Below are positions 1 through 11,402 of a stretch of 64,000 bases of DNA, piece by piece. The notes under the pieces were generated by a model. That model saw only the letters and a program-made list of their open reading frames with translations. It had not been told where the DNA came from and made no database searches. Within the stretch, counting starts at the first letter, position 1. The number at the start of each line of letters is the position of its first letter. The DNA is from Symbiodinium natans (taxonomy: Eukaryota > Sar > Dinophyceae > Suessiales > Symbiodiniaceae), in NCBI GenBank assembly GCA_905221605.1, contig CAJNDS010002829.1, positions 144,501-208,500 on the forward strand, in the 5' to 3' direction. The position numbers and the translations under genes are program-made.

Positions 1-1565
1 TCATCCCCTGCATTGTTGTCATGTCCCGCCTCCGGCCCACGCCCGCTTTGCTCGAAGTCCCTGTGGCACATGGCAAGCCTATCCCGGACCCCGAAACACC
101 TGGTCGTCACTGGCCTGATCACGGAGCCCAGGCGCTCCAAGTTGCTCTGGGCCTGATGGCACAATATGGTACAAGACGCTTCCCAACATGCTCTCATCTT
201 TGCCACTTACAACTTATACCGTGGTATGACTTCTCAGCTGGCTTCCGCACAGTCGAAGTTTTGCTGCAATCCAGGATTTTCTGCCCACTTTAGAGTCATC
301 CGCGACCACCCCTCCTGCCCAATCATTCCAATCTTGGGGCTTGGCATGCTCGACAGCTTTTCTGTCGTCACACAGCTCGATGTGGCGCGGCAACCTGTCA
401 CGATGCAGTAAACCATGAACCGTTTCGTCGCGGCCTGTCTTTCTTTCTTGCTTTTCCACCTAGCACTGTCGCGTCACCGGAACAGCGTCGAGGTTCAAGA
501 CCGTCTGGAACTTGTTTCGCCAAAAGTGCAATGCAGCTCCTGGTCTTGGGGGCCTTTGGACCCGCAGTAGTCCCGAAGTCTGACACAGGCAGTTACCACA
601 GCTCACGTCTTACATACTTCAACGCTCCACGCTTTGCCAAGAAGTGCTCCATTGGGAGAGCATCAAGATGGTTGTGAGGAAGACTAAATATGATATCCTG
701 GCCCGTCATTAGCAGTATGACTCATCGTGACTCATCGTCGTGACGCTAAGATTGAAACCCACGCAATGGCATGCTCTCTCGCATCTGGGCTACATCGGGC
801 TACACATTCATGCTAGACAGACTGAAACTTCTTGAGGGTCACTTCTAGCCGCTTCAATGGTGTCTCAATGGGCGATTCGAATGCACAGCCAACAGCACCC
901 GAATGCGACCTACAGTAACAGGAGCACTCGTCAAACTAGGCTGCGGCGTTGTTCGCGAATCCGTCGAAAATTCAATGCGAGTTTGGGCTTGCGATGTTTT
1001 CCATGTTTGCGTGTGCAGTTGCTTTCGAGCGCATGTCCGAAAACAACATCGAAACGACTGCAAATAACATCCTCGGATGTTGCTTGTAGGAAATGCTGTT
1101 ATTTACTCTGAAGAGTTTAGTTCTGCAAGCTTGTTCCGTCTGGTTCAGCAAACCTACCTCACGTTCGGGCAGTACGCCTTCCGCGCACGTGAGAACACAT
1201 GACCGTCCCTGAAACCTCCCACAATGCCCTAAACCTAAGGGTGTCAAGCTAAAACCTAGAGCCTAAGAGATGTTCGAAGTACAAACTCAGATTCTGCTCC
1301 GGAAGTACAGGTACACTTCATTCAGACTGCTATCCGACTGTGTTGGGTGTCCTTGTCCGCCCGCTACCACCCTCCCTCCCCGCCTCCTTCTCCCCCCCTG
1401 CGCTACCAACACCTGAAAACCTTAAGTAGAAGTATGAGGCATGAAAAACACGCAACAAGTAAGGCAGTAGATGGCAGACCTTTTGCCAAACTTTCTCTCT
1501 TGCTCACGGACGACACGGATCCCCTGCATGGCGTCGTCAATGTGTTGTTGTTTTTTTATTATTCC

Positions 1566-1600
<35 letters not shown>

Positions 1601-2175
1601 GAGATCATTGATACCGTTCGGAGGCTCGCGAGGCTTACAACGAAGTAAGGAAGCAGATGGCAGTAAGGTTGTAGTTGTGCTGTCATTCACAGCAAGTTTG
1701 CAACCGGGTGTTGCAAGTGACTAGGGTGCCAGATCTGCAAACAACTGCCCAAAACATAGCTCTCACGCCTACTTAAAAGTCTCGCACCTTCGCGCAATAC
1801 ATGTCAATACTCATTCTATCCCTGTCCACACCTAGTCTTCACCGCATTAATGCTGAGTCCTGCACGTCTGCTGGACTCGTTCGCGCCTTTGCGACACTTT
1901 TGTGCCCGTTTTGCGAACCCTTGTGCGACCCATGCGACCAGCGGCTTCAATGATTCATTCTTGATTGCCCTTCAAGGCTTTCAGTGAGTTAAGTGGTGTG
2001 ACTTGGGTTGCAATACGCTTGTGTGCCTGGGCAGTTGAACACACTCCGTCCACATCAATGGGAAGGTAGGGCAATGGCGAGACGATGGACGCACCAAAGC
2101 GTTGGGCGCGCAAAGGTGTCTGTCGCCTCAGCCAGAACTGCGTGCATTAAACAATTCGGTTAAAGCGCCTTGTCT
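1..2175. other. No supportable gene
   Basis: Short reading frames on both strands overlap between 166 and 586, but they compete with one another and lack a convincing splice chain. The only structured parts are a CT dinucleotide run near 1569..1597 and a segment after it that resembles the 3' end of the LINE at 6.7 kb. Treated as intergenic or intronic. Confidence 0.4.
1569..1670 (+). mobile_element. Possible relic of a LINE 3' end
   Basis: A pyrimidine run leads into TCATCGA and then a GCTCGCGAGGCTTA block. The complete LINE fragment at 5927..6863 has the same order just before its poly-A tail: pyrimidine-rich stretch, CTTCATCGA, GCTCGTGAGGCTTA. No poly-A tail or target-site duplication is visible here, so this would be an old decayed copy. 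A chance match of a short motif next to low-complexity sequence remains possible. Confidence 0.3.
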
Positions 2176-2340
2176 TCACCTGGCGCGGTCTCTTCCTGAC
2201 GGTGCGTTTCTGCGTACGCAGCAAGAGAACAGCTTTTCAGGATGCTGAAAAACTATTTTTTGACACGTAAACCGTAAACTGCTGTAAATGTCTTGTTCCA
2301 CATCCTTGTGCAGTCTGTTGTATAAAGAGGCGAAAACGCT

Positions 2341-3118
2341 GTATCCCTCCCCCAAACCCCCAACCCCCCCCCCCCCCAACAAACCCCCCCAAACAAACCA
2401 ACCCCTCCAAACAAACCCCCCCAAACAAACCACCCCCCAAACAAACCCCCCCCACCCCAAACAAACCCCCCCCCCCCCACCCAAACAAACCACCCCCTAA
2501 CAAACCACCCCCCCTTTCAAGGGGGGGGGGGGGGGTTTGGGGGGGGTTTGTTTGGGGTTGTTTGGGGGGTGGTTTGTTTGCGGGTGGTTGTTTGGGGGGT
2601 GGCTTGTTGGGGGGGTGGTTTGTTGGGGGGGGGGGGGGTTTTGGGGGGGGGGGTGGTTTGTTTCGGGGGTGGTGTTTTGGGGGGGTGGTTTGTTGGGGGG
2701 GTGGTTGGTTGGGGGGGGGTGGTTGTGTGGGGGAGTGGTTTGTTTGGGGGGTTGTTTGGGGGGGTTTTTTCCCCCCCCCCCCCCCCCCAACCAAACCCCC
2801 CCCCCTCCTCCACCCCCCCCCCCAAAACAACCCCCCCCCCCCCCCCCCCAAAGAACCCCCCAAACAAACCCCCAAACCAAAACCCCCCAAACACCCCCCC
2901 CACACAAACCCCCAAAAAAACCTCCACACAAACCCCCAACCAAACCCAAAAACAAAACCCAACCCCCCCACCCCCCCCAACCCCAAAACCCCCCCACCCA
3001 AACCCCCCACCCAACCCCCCACCCAAACGCCCCCACCCAAACCCCCCCCACCCAAGCCCCCCCACCCAAGCCCCCCCACCCAAGCCCCCCACCCAAGCCC
3101 CCCCACCCAAACCCCCAG
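2341..3118. repeat. C/G homopolymer block with inverted polarity
   Basis: Nearly pure runs of C broken by AAA or CAAAC fill 2341..2516, the strand polarity flips to runs of G broken by TTT or GTTTG over 2521..2770, and it flips back to C runs over 2771..3118. The first two arms are close to reverse complements, so a long hairpin is possible, and G-quadruplexes are possible on both strands. All six frames stay open here for about 200 codons only because of the base bias; the Gly/Trp- and Pro/Thr-rich products are artefacts. Array length and arm boundaries could be assembly-sensitive. Confidence 0.9.
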
Positions 3119-3119
3119 G

Positions 3120-3705
3120 AAAGAACTAGTGAAATTACCTGAGTCTGACTGGTATAGGCTGCATAGGCACCAAATTGGAGTTGAAAGAGGGCCACCCAGA
3201 ACCGAAACAAGTGCTGGATAGTCCCGGCAAAGCACGTGCTCACGAACATCACAAAAGACTGTCGCAATGACTTGAAAGATTTTGAAATTGCTGCATGCTC
3301 CTCAGGATCATGCGCAGGTGTAACTTCGCTGAAACTTGTGTCCTCAGCATGGGGAATGTGGAGAAGACAAGAGGCATCTCTGAAACGGCTGAGATTCGTG
3401 CTTGCTGTGTGCCTGCGCTCACATCTGCAAACGTCAGCACCTCGACACTGCTCTGTTACGCAGAAAGCAGCACTGGAAACATAGAAGTCTGAAGGATTCT
3501 GGGTTGCCGACCTCTGCTTGCCCTGAGTGGAAGAGCGAATCTTCCTTTGTACCATACAGACAAACGATCCCCAGTCACTTGAATGTTGTGTAACGAGACA
3601 TTCAGGCCACACATGGCCACACGACATCAAGCAAAGTTCAGCTGCCGACAACGCGATCAATAATGCACTCCCAAAGCATGCTGTGAAATCGCCATGCAGT
3701 TGCAA
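3120..3705 (-). CDS. Open minus-strand frame, possible exon of unknown protein
   Basis: One minus frame stays open for about 195 codons outside the low-complexity block. Its last 55 codons (about 3180..3345) look most protein-like, with mixed charge, SFKSLRQSFVMFV and an aromatic FRFWVALFQLQF stretch. An acceptor-like TGCTGAG precedes that part and a GT donor follows CAATTTG. I recognise no domain. It could be the 3' continuation of the gene at 3905..4509, but a shorter competing frame with a stop at 3657 also joins that gene in phase, so the link is unresolved. Confidence 0.3.
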
Positions 3706-3904
3706 CTATGAGCCCTTTGAGCCAGGATACAGTAAGTCTGGGGAGGCATGGAAGACTGATGCTCTCTCCGAGCTGGTGGCCTAGAGCTCTGCAAAAACTC
3801 ACATCGACTGACCGAGAAACATTGCAGCTGATGCTGTCTCAAGAAGCACTTTCCTGCCTCCGCTCTTCGCATGCCGACAGGTGTAGTATTGCTGTCGTAA
3901 GGAC

Positions 3905-4509
3905 CTGAAACGAGAAATCTGCAACACTCTCTACGATGCTCTTTGTTCGTAGAGTGTGTCTAGAAGCTTCGGTATAGCAAGCAAGCGCAGCATCCAGATC
4001 CGAGCGGCAGACGGGGTCGGCAAGCGCTGTGGCGGAGCCCCATTCATCAGTCATGGCGTCAGCTCGAATGTCGGCCGCATCCCATAGCTAGCCCACTTTA
4101 TCTGACTACAAGGTGAAAGAAAAGTACAACAATGCAGAAGCGCCGGTTGTCGGGGTGCTTATGCCATGCCGATGGGAACCCTAATGATTCGGAGCTCATG
4201 CTCATCATGGTGCTGTGAATCACGCCTCCAAGGCACATGCAAACACTGCCAAGGGGCCGTGAACTCGGTGCCTTCTTCTCCAACGCGACCGCCTGACCCA
4301 ATCGATCTTGGCGGTCCTGCTGCAGTACTTCGATGTCTGTAGGGTGCCCTCGTCATGCTAGGCTCACTCCAGATCACTCCAGTAGCATCGGGTATCATGC
4401 AGGCACCTGCACCTTGCATGACAGTGTCACCCTCTGAGAGTGTCACCTACTTCCACTAGAGTCACTAGATGTCCGGACTGGCCATGGTGGGCGGAAGCGA
4501 GGCAGGGTG
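3905..4509 (-). CDS. Three-exon fragment of an unrecognised protein
   Basis: Exons at 4447..4509, 4180..4406 and 3905..4087 join in phase (1, then 0) through GT-AG introns of 40 and 92 bases, giving about 157 codons without a stop. Readable stretches include GHLVTLVEVG, DATGVIWSEPS, DEHELRIIR, DAADIRADAMTDEW and LDAALACYTEAS. The last exon is helical and ends at CAG|GTCCTT, so the protein continues downstream. The first exon needs one base from an earlier exon, so the start is also missing. No family recognised. Exon choice rests on phase agreement and composition only. Confidence 0.5.
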
Positions 4510-5004
4510 CTGTTTTAGAAGGCCATCAGCTGTGCCGACATGCGGTGGCAAAAGACTTCTCAACTTCTTTCGCTCTTGTCTTGCGCATTATGTGTAGCAT
4601 AGGTCAAGTTGCTAAAAGGCAAGGGCCATTCACGCAGCTGACATGTGCTAAGCATCGCTAAGATCACGTCAGAAATAGTTAGACTCACGCTTCCCTTTCG
4701 TAAGCATAGCCTGCCATCGTGTTTGCGACAGTATGTGCACCCTGTTCCAAGTGTTCGTCTCAGCTTGTTGGAGCCGGGAACATGAAGGGGCCTGTTGATT
4801 TCAGCGTGGGCCAGATGGTCGGGCTGAGGATAGGCTGCACTGGGTTCGGGGACAATATCGCAACTTGCCAGATTCCCATTGCAACCCGGTGCTGCGAAAG
4901 CCGTGCCGACGTAGGATATTCACAACTTCTTCCAACAAAGTGAGATAGCCTGAAGAAATTCTATGATCTCAGCACACCGCAGAAATTCCCAGAATCAGTA
5001 GTAT

Positions 5005-5316
5005 TCACGGTAAGCATCGGTAAGCAATATCTCGTATAGTACAGACTCCATCCGTCTTGACATCACCAACTCCCCTGAAGCAGCTTTCACTTTTGTGTCG
5101 TGACATTTGCCACGTGTCTGTGTGCAAAGCACGGGTAAGCCTGCAATCGTGTGCCTCTCTTCGCAGATAGACTAACGGCAGAGCATGCAGCGGTATGCAG
5201 CAGTTCTGCACGATGCGCAAAATAGCCCGTGGCTGTACCTCAAAATCTGAGCAGCGCAGCTGAAGCGAAATCATTAGCGTCCATGAGCAGCCTGATGTGC
5301 CTGAGGCCGATCGCAT
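5005..5316 (-). CDS. Probable exon, unknown protein
   Basis: A minus frame of about 100 codons contains DFEVQPRAILRIVQNC and LVYLRREAHDCRLTRALH, the kind of mixed helical sequence seen in exons elsewhere in the window. An acceptor AG is available just before it (near 5317) and GT donors near 5060..5075. It lies between the three-exon gene below 4.5 kb and the LINE insertion above 5.9 kb and could be an upstream exon of the former. No domain recognised. Confidence 0.35.
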   Translation of the reverse strand: MRSASGTSGCSWTLMISLQLRCSDFEVQPRAILRIVQNCCIPLHALPLVYLRREAHDCRLTRALHTDTWQMSRHKSESCFRGVGDVKTDGVCTIRDIAYRCLP

Positions 5317-5914
5317 CTTGACTGCTGAGGATCTGCAACTGTGCTCTGCCCATGCCCAGATGACACTCCTGACTGTGGCCTTCGCTCATCCACTTCGGAA
5401 CTTGCCCAGAATGTGTAGAGAGCATACAATGGCCATGAACACGAGAGAGAGCACCAGTACCTTGAAGCGTCGTGCACATTATGAAGAAACAAGGCTGCAG
5501 AGCACACGCATTGCAAAAACAGAAACCTGATGTTCCTTAGGATGCATCATGGAATCATAGCGATTCATGGTACGGGCTGCCCAGGACCCCAATTACCCAA
5601 CGTACTCGAACCTACATGAAAAACTCTGGATGTCGGCCTACGTCGCGCGCTTTTCAATGTTCCCCGTCACTTTACAAGGGTTTTAAGGGGCGTCGCTTTT
5701 CCATGTTCCCCGTCGCTTTACAGTGTTTTTGACACTTCAGCATGCAAATGTCCTACCAAGATAAAACCCCAATTACCATAGTTTTGACCCTTGCTCACAA
5801 GTTGGAACACAGTCTCGCAACGGTCATCGGACATGTCAGAAGGGTGCGACTGCGGCTGTGAGGTTCCAGCGCCGCTAGGCATGCTGCCCTACATCCCCGA
5901 AAATGCTCGAGTAC

Positions 5915-6832
5915 ATATTCGAGCCTGTAAGCAGTTTGAACCTGAAATGGTTGATGGCGTTGTTTTGCATGTTCATCTTGTTAAAGTGTTGTTCGACAGG
6001 TTTCAGCAATTCGCAGCTGAGATTTCAAATGATGCTCCCATGCAAAGAACAAGCCCTGGCAGTTCGCAGCGTAGACGTATCTGGGGTAAGCAAAGTGTTT
6101 CATGTCCCACTAGTTCTAAGCCGTCTTTTCATGAAGACAGCCTTAAAAGTTTCGTCAACCTGTTTAAGCAAGGCTTGCCGATTGACGGAGGTGTTTGGGA
6201 CGACGTCATGAGGGCTTATCCCAGATACGCTTATGCGCGTAAAGAAGTCATCATCACGAGTAGAATAGACCTTCACGTCGCGATGGAGGATATCTCATGG
6301 GGGAATACTATTAAGAACATCCCAGCCATGCGGCTTGTGTTAAACTTTGTTCTTACTTCCCAATGGTATTTTCCTGAAGGGCAATCTTCTACGCGACAGT
6401 CGTGGGTCGAACTAGTCTGCGAATTCGTCGCGAGGTATGGGTTCGTAGGTGGCTTTGTGACGAAAGGGATGCCCATGTCACGTATGACCCGTAAGTTGAA
6501 AACTTACGTTGTGAAAGTGTTCGAAGCAGCTGGACATCCCATTCAGACAGTGAGTCGAATATCCCATCTTCGTGATTTCTTTGGAGGCGATGTGGCCGGT
6601 TTGGTTGGCAGTATGAGATTAAACCATCCCAATCATGTTTGGGCAACGCTTATTTCTGCTGCGCTCGATCCTGGCAAAAGGCCTTGTGGGCAGCGACAAG
6701 CGAATGCCCGTTGGATTCCTGATTTCCTTTCCCCAGTCTGACTCTTGTTCTCTCCATCTCCCTCTTCATCGATCCTCAGACATGTGGCTAATTCAGCCAC
6801 TTCGACGCTCGTGAGGCTTAGAAGTAAGTGTC

Positions 6833-6867
<35 letters not shown>

Positions 6868-6875
6868 TCGAGCCT
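5915..6875 (+). mobile_element. 5'-truncated LINE-like retrotransposon with poly-A tail
   Basis: The insert runs from 5927 to the end of an approximately 28-base A run at 6863. The 12 bases ATATTCGAGCCT occur at 5915..5926 and again directly after the A run at 6864..6875, as expected for a target-site duplication made by target-primed reverse transcription. A single open frame fills most of the insert and ends at 6741, followed by a short 3' untranslated region. No reverse transcriptase catalytic motif is present, so this is a 3' fragment, dead on arrival. It is on the plus strand, opposite to the surrounding genes. Part of the candidate duplication also occurs near 41630, which weakens the argument a little. 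Confidence 0.7.
5927..6741 (+). pseudogene. C-terminal fragment of LINE open reading frame
   Basis: About 271 codons stay open to a stop at 6741. The frame runs through the candidate duplication into flanking DNA upstream, so no start belongs to it. Sequence character is that of a retrotransposon polyprotein tail: basic SSQRRRIWGKQ, then a hydrophobic/aromatic region with MRLVLNFVLTSQWYFPEG, YGFVGGFVTKGMPMSR and NHPNHVWATLISAALDPG. I do not recognise a named domain in it. The assignment depends on position directly before a 3' UTR and poly-A tail, not on a domain match. Confidence 0.6.
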
Positions 6876-7290
6876 TTGCCCGACACCTTCCGTTCGAATT
6901 GCCCGACTCTCCTCGAATGTCTCCCGTCTTCCCCAGGACATCCCAGGACCATTTCACGTGATCACTTGCGTTTGAGGCTTGAATGGATTGAGGTCAACAG
7001 GTTCCGAAAGGGAGTCTCAGCTCGGCAAAAAGCATGCAAAAGCCTGCAGAAAAGCTGTGTATACTCAAAACTGCGATTGCAACTTCAAGGTCACGGTGGT
7101 CGGTCCGACTTTCAAGCCGGGAGCATCGTCTGAGTAGAACTTCAGGATTCCACCTGCAAGGTGGCGCTGTCACAGATTGCGAAAAGCCTCGCATTGCAAT
7201 TCGCAAATGTACTTCTGACATTTCTGACGGCCCCGCAGAAGAGGAGAGCCGTTCGCCGAAGTTCAGAGCTCGATCGTCAAGATCGTCAAG

Positions 7291-7397
7291 GGGGGTGCGA
7301 TGGGTGCGATGGGTGCGATGGGTGCGATGGGTGCGATGGGTGCGATGGGTGCGATGGGTGCGATGGGTGCGATGGGTGCGATGGGTGCGATGGGTGC
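7291..7397. repeat. 9-base minisatellite GGGTGCGAT, about 12 copies
   Basis: Perfect head-to-tail copies of GGGTGCGAT. Because the unit is a multiple of three, all frames stay open and give repeats such as HRT or IAP on the minus strand and VRW or CDG on the plus strand; these are not evidence of coding. A minus frame without stops continues on the low-coordinate side through LNFGERLSSSAGPSEM, so an adjoining exon is possible but unproven. Confidence 0.95.
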
Positions 7398-7559
7398 GCC
7401 TCCGGCAGCTTTGCGCCCGCTGTTGGCGCCCTGAGTGGCTCCGCCGCCGGCCCTGGTCAATATTCAATGCTTGCAGAGTCTCTTGTCGATACCATCCTAT
7501 ATGCAGTTTCGCTCTCTAGAGTCAGCTTCCGCAAGGACGGGTCTGCCTGAATACGAACA

Positions 7560-7786
7560 CTAACAACGTGCAGAGCTATTGCTGCGAGTGCAAGCCTGGC
7601 ATTGGAGCGGCGCGCCAAAGCTGTTCTGGACTTGGTAGGGGATAGTAGTGCAAGTTTGCTTCAAACTTGAAAGCTCGACGCACATTCGATACAGCAGGAC
7701 TGAAGAACACACTCTCTGTCCAAGGTACTCCCCCAACCGATGCAGCGGCTGAGCCACGTCCAGTGGATCCTCCAGCGTCTGCCATC
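7560..7786 (-). CDS. Probable exon, unknown protein
   Basis: After an acceptor TTTCAG (minus orientation, just above 7786) a frame of 75 codons reads WQTLEDPLDVAQPLHRLGEY and SSVLLYRMCVELSSLKQ before a stop at 7560. It may end earlier at a donor. A competing frame beginning MADAGGSTGRG over the same bases is also open, which lowers confidence. No family recognised. Confidence 0.35.
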
Positions 7787-8522
7787 CTGAAACGAAGTGA
7801 CACGACCGCAACGAAACATCCGCACTGGTCTCTGGAGTGCGTCCGGATCTGAGAGAAGCGGCCTCCAAAATATCTGCTCCGACTTTGTCCTAGGGGAGGG
7901 GGGGCTGTCGAGCCAAAAAGCCACCGAGTAGCGAGCGTTGATTTCTGGCAATAAGCTCATTGCACTCTTTGTCTTCCAGCAGAACCCCTTTGCTCACATC
8001 GCACGCTGCACTTCTCCGGCGAAGTGCGTCTCAGGACCCAAGTATACCTCCAAAGAGGCTGCCATGATTCTTGGACTGCACAACGAATCTTGTACCCATG
8101 GTGGTCCAAGTCTTGGCCAACTACCTGTACCAGTGAAAGCTAGGGGTGTGTGGCCTTGAGGGGGGTGTAGGCTTGGTGGGGGGAGGACAGGGCAAGGCCG
8201 AAACTATGAAACTTGTTGTCAATGCTGTTGCAAGGTGACGTGCTGCGATGTTCTCGTAATGTTGCTATTGATGGTGATGCTGATGACCCGCTCGTCACCA
8301 ATTTTGATGATGTGGTTGTTAATGCTGCTAGTGGTGGCGCCGGTGATGCTGTTAGTACTGCTGCTGCAAAACACATGTACCGCCGAAGGTAGCTTGCCAG
8401 GGCACCTCCGGCGGGCTACTGTGACACATCCTTTCTGCCTCGAACAGAATTTTAGGTCGTGACCATTCGTGCTGTATTTACAGAAACCTTCGTTGCTGTT
8501 GATGATGCAATGCTGCGCGGAC

Positions 8523-8597
8523 CATGAAGAATCAACCAAGCGATCTGGTCCTAGCACTTGCTCAGCTTCCGCTGCTAGCGCATGTAGCAACGAAAGG
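8523..8597 (-). CDS. Probable small exon, unknown protein
   Basis: A 75-base minus segment between acceptor ACCAG and donor ATG|GTCCGC encodes LSLLHALAAEAEQVLGPDRL, a helical stretch. No neighbouring exon could be joined in phase, so this is a lone call. Frames around it continue into low-complexity GATGGTGATG-type sequence, which I do not regard as coding. Confidence 0.3.
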
Positions 8598-8599
8598 CT

Positions 8600-11402
8600 G
8601 GTTCGACAACCAGAATCAGAAGAATAAAAATTTCTTCAGGGAACACCAAGTCAACAGGCTGAAACGTTTGGAAGTACGCATACTTCTTATTTTGGTGCCT
8701 GAGCTGAACATGGCCAAGGGATGCTGAAGTATGCTAAAGCATTGTTAAGCACAGAAGGGCACCACGCGATCCAAGAGCATGCGGCAGCTCTTCTCCAACC
8801 GCAAGGCCTTCGAATCTTCACTGCGCAAATCTCTATGAGGTGCACAAATGAGTCTCAGTGTATGTGGCATGGAGAAGTCCTGTTGAGTTTAACGGCCACA
8901 CCTCTCCCAGCAAACGTCGGGCAGAGAGGTGACGCGTATCTGAAAACAGCAACATCATTAACTCCATGCTCCGTGAGGTATCGTGAGCACTAGACATGGT
9001 CGTGTACATGTGACGACGCTCAGGGCGGAACGATTGAGGCGAAGGCAGAGCCCTGAGAGTAGGCCATCCGCTGAGCGGCGCCACACCTCAGGGTCGCCAG
9101 CTGCATCGAGCCCCTGCATTTCAACCTATTTTCACTATCAGTTGCACCCGCTTTGAGGTGCTTACTCTGACGAAATCGCTTTCAGCTTCCGCTCGGGTCT
9201 CTGAGATGCTATCGCAGGCCCTTTCAGCCTGCACAAGACGAGTCCAAGTTCATCTTGCGACAACGTAGCAACCAAATTGGTAAACTGGGTGCACCTCACA
9301 AAGAAGAAGAAGAAGTAGTAGTAGTAGTAGTAGTCGTCGTCGTCATCGTGCGGACAGCAGCCACAGCAACAGCAGTAATAGTAGTGGTCGTCGTCGCCAC
9401 CATGGTCGAAGTTGTAGCCGTAGTCGTCATAGATACCAGTACTAAGAATATGTCCAGCACTGACAGTATAAATCATCTAGTTACTGGCACCATGGATGCT
9501 ATCATCGTGTGGGCATGGGTGCTCTGGCCGCTCGCACGCTCTCAGTCCCACGGAAATCCAGCGCCCAAACCCTCACCACCCTTATGTAGCGCTCTGCGAC
9601 TTTGGCGCAGTTTCCAGGTTAGCCTTTTGCGGAAGGCCTCTCCTCTCCCGGCTGTGGGGGTCCGCGGCATTGGCGGTGGCAAGTCATAATACTAGTACTG
9701 ATAAAGCCAGAATACAATTCGACAACTTACGAATCCGCGGTTCTAATTAATGCTCCCCTCCTCCCCTTTGCATTTGGAAATAGACACGAGGAATATTGGG
9801 GCAAAAACTGTGAGGGGGGGAGGGAGGGAGTGTTCCGCTTGCATCGTGTTCTTATTCTTGGCTTGTTATGCTCTTCTTCTTCTTCTTATTCTTCTTATTC
9901 TTCTTCCTTCTGCCCTTCATACTCTTGTATTCCTCTTCTCCTCTCCTGTTCCTCTCCTGTTCCTCTCCTGTTCCTCTCCTGTTCCTCTCCTGTTCCTCTC
10001 CTGTTCCTCTCCTGTTCCTCTCCTGTTCCTCTCCTGTTCCTCTCCTGTTCCTCTCCTGTTCCTCTCCTGTTCCTCTCCTGTTCCTCTCCTGTTCCTCTCC
10101 TGTTCCTCTCCTGTTCTCCTCCTGTTCTCCTCCTGTTCTCCTCCTCGCCTCCTCGCCTCCTCGCCTCCTCGCCTCCTCGCGTCCTGCTGCAGCCTCGAAC
10201 TCCACAAAAACAAGACGCGCTTGCTGAACTACTTTACGCAACCTGACTTTGTTTTGTTTTGCTGTCGGGGGGGGGGGGGTTATGCAGGGCTTTTCCACAA
10301 GGGTCTCATTGTGAGCACGGGCTGGCCGAAGAGCAACACAGAATCGTTTCCCGAGTCGTTAGGATGACCAATGTCTGGCCCTAGATTGGGGCCTCGGAGG
10401 GGCACTGAGAAGATATATATACTAACTAAATACATGAATTATACGAATAATATTATTGCGCGCGCAGAATAGCATCGCTGCGAAAGAATACTAAGAAGAA
10501 TACGCAGCAGAAGAACACTAACCCTAAACTTACTTTCATATTCATCATACGAATGATACTATCATATTGACGAAGCTACCCCTACTCCTGCCAAGCATTA
10601 CCAATCATAGCACTCCATTAACTACACAAATCATACCAAGCGAGTACTCCTACGAGAACTAGAATAGTCTGTATAGTCTGTACAATACTAAAAGAGTAGG
10701 CCTCGCGGAGCCAGCTGGCAAGCAGTACGATCGCGACATGGGAGAGATGCAGATGAACATCCTGCAAGCTCAATGACAAGGGCAAGCTTGACTCTAAGCA
10801 CTGTGCATCCTTTTTATGAGGTCTTGATTGGCATTCCGCAGAGGTCCTCCTGGCCAGGCCAGGCCCATTTTCTGGCGCGTGAATAGGCAGATGTCTCCTG
10901 TGCATACTGGGGGTTGCGCCGTTCTACGCTGTTCTGCGAAGTGCAGCAAACTGCGAAAGCCTGCAAGTCTGCGTGCCAGGCATCAAGCTGCGCTATCATG
11001 TCTGCCTCAGAGTCCCAACTCGCAAAGCAAGGAAAGCAGCCGCAAAGCTGAGCACAGCTACAGATCTCCTCTGTTGAGTTGCATAAAAGGTGACCAGGTC
11101 CGGGAGGGAAAAGGAGAAGGGCTTCTGCATCAGAACCTCCAAGGCCACCTCAGCTTCTTGGCGTATGCGTGATTGTGGAGTTTTTTATCGACTGTGATTC
11201 TGTGATGAATCTTCGACTTGGCTTCTCCTTAAAGAGGCAGGTGACCCACAGCCGACTCTCATCGATCAGTGGCGAGCCAGCAGCTCCATCAGCTCCTGCC
11301 GGATCCCACAAAGCCACACAAGGAAGGCCCTGTGTGCCTGCAATGTCTCAGTCAGAATTGTGATCAGGTTTGGCATGACGACTCACTGGGCGCAAACGAC
11401 AT
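8600..11402. other. Repeat-rich stretch with no supported gene
   Basis: A minus frame at 9000..9080 (DTRHLSARRLLGEVW) is a weak exon candidate. Otherwise the region holds a GTA/GTC microsatellite (about 9307..9440), the TTC run and 11-base minisatellite at 9868..10190, a 14-base G run near 10267..10280, and AT-richer sequence at 10400..10690. No splice chain was found, so it is intergenic or a long intron upstream or downstream of the genes on either side. Confidence 0.4.
9868..10190. repeat. TTC run plus 11-base minisatellite
   Basis: TTCTTCTTATTC repeats pass into about 16 copies of the 11-base unit TGTTCCTCTCC (roughly 9937..10115), then variants TGTTCTCCTCC and CTCCTCGCCT to about 10190. 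One strand is almost pure pyrimidine for more than 300 bases, so a triplex (H-DNA) structure is possible. The frames open through it are composition artefacts. Confidence 0.95.

Noticed and set aside
2237-3235. Glycine/tryptophan- and proline/threonine-rich proteins up to 330 residues
   Set aside because: They exist only because the C/G homopolymer block has no stops in several frames on both strands at once.
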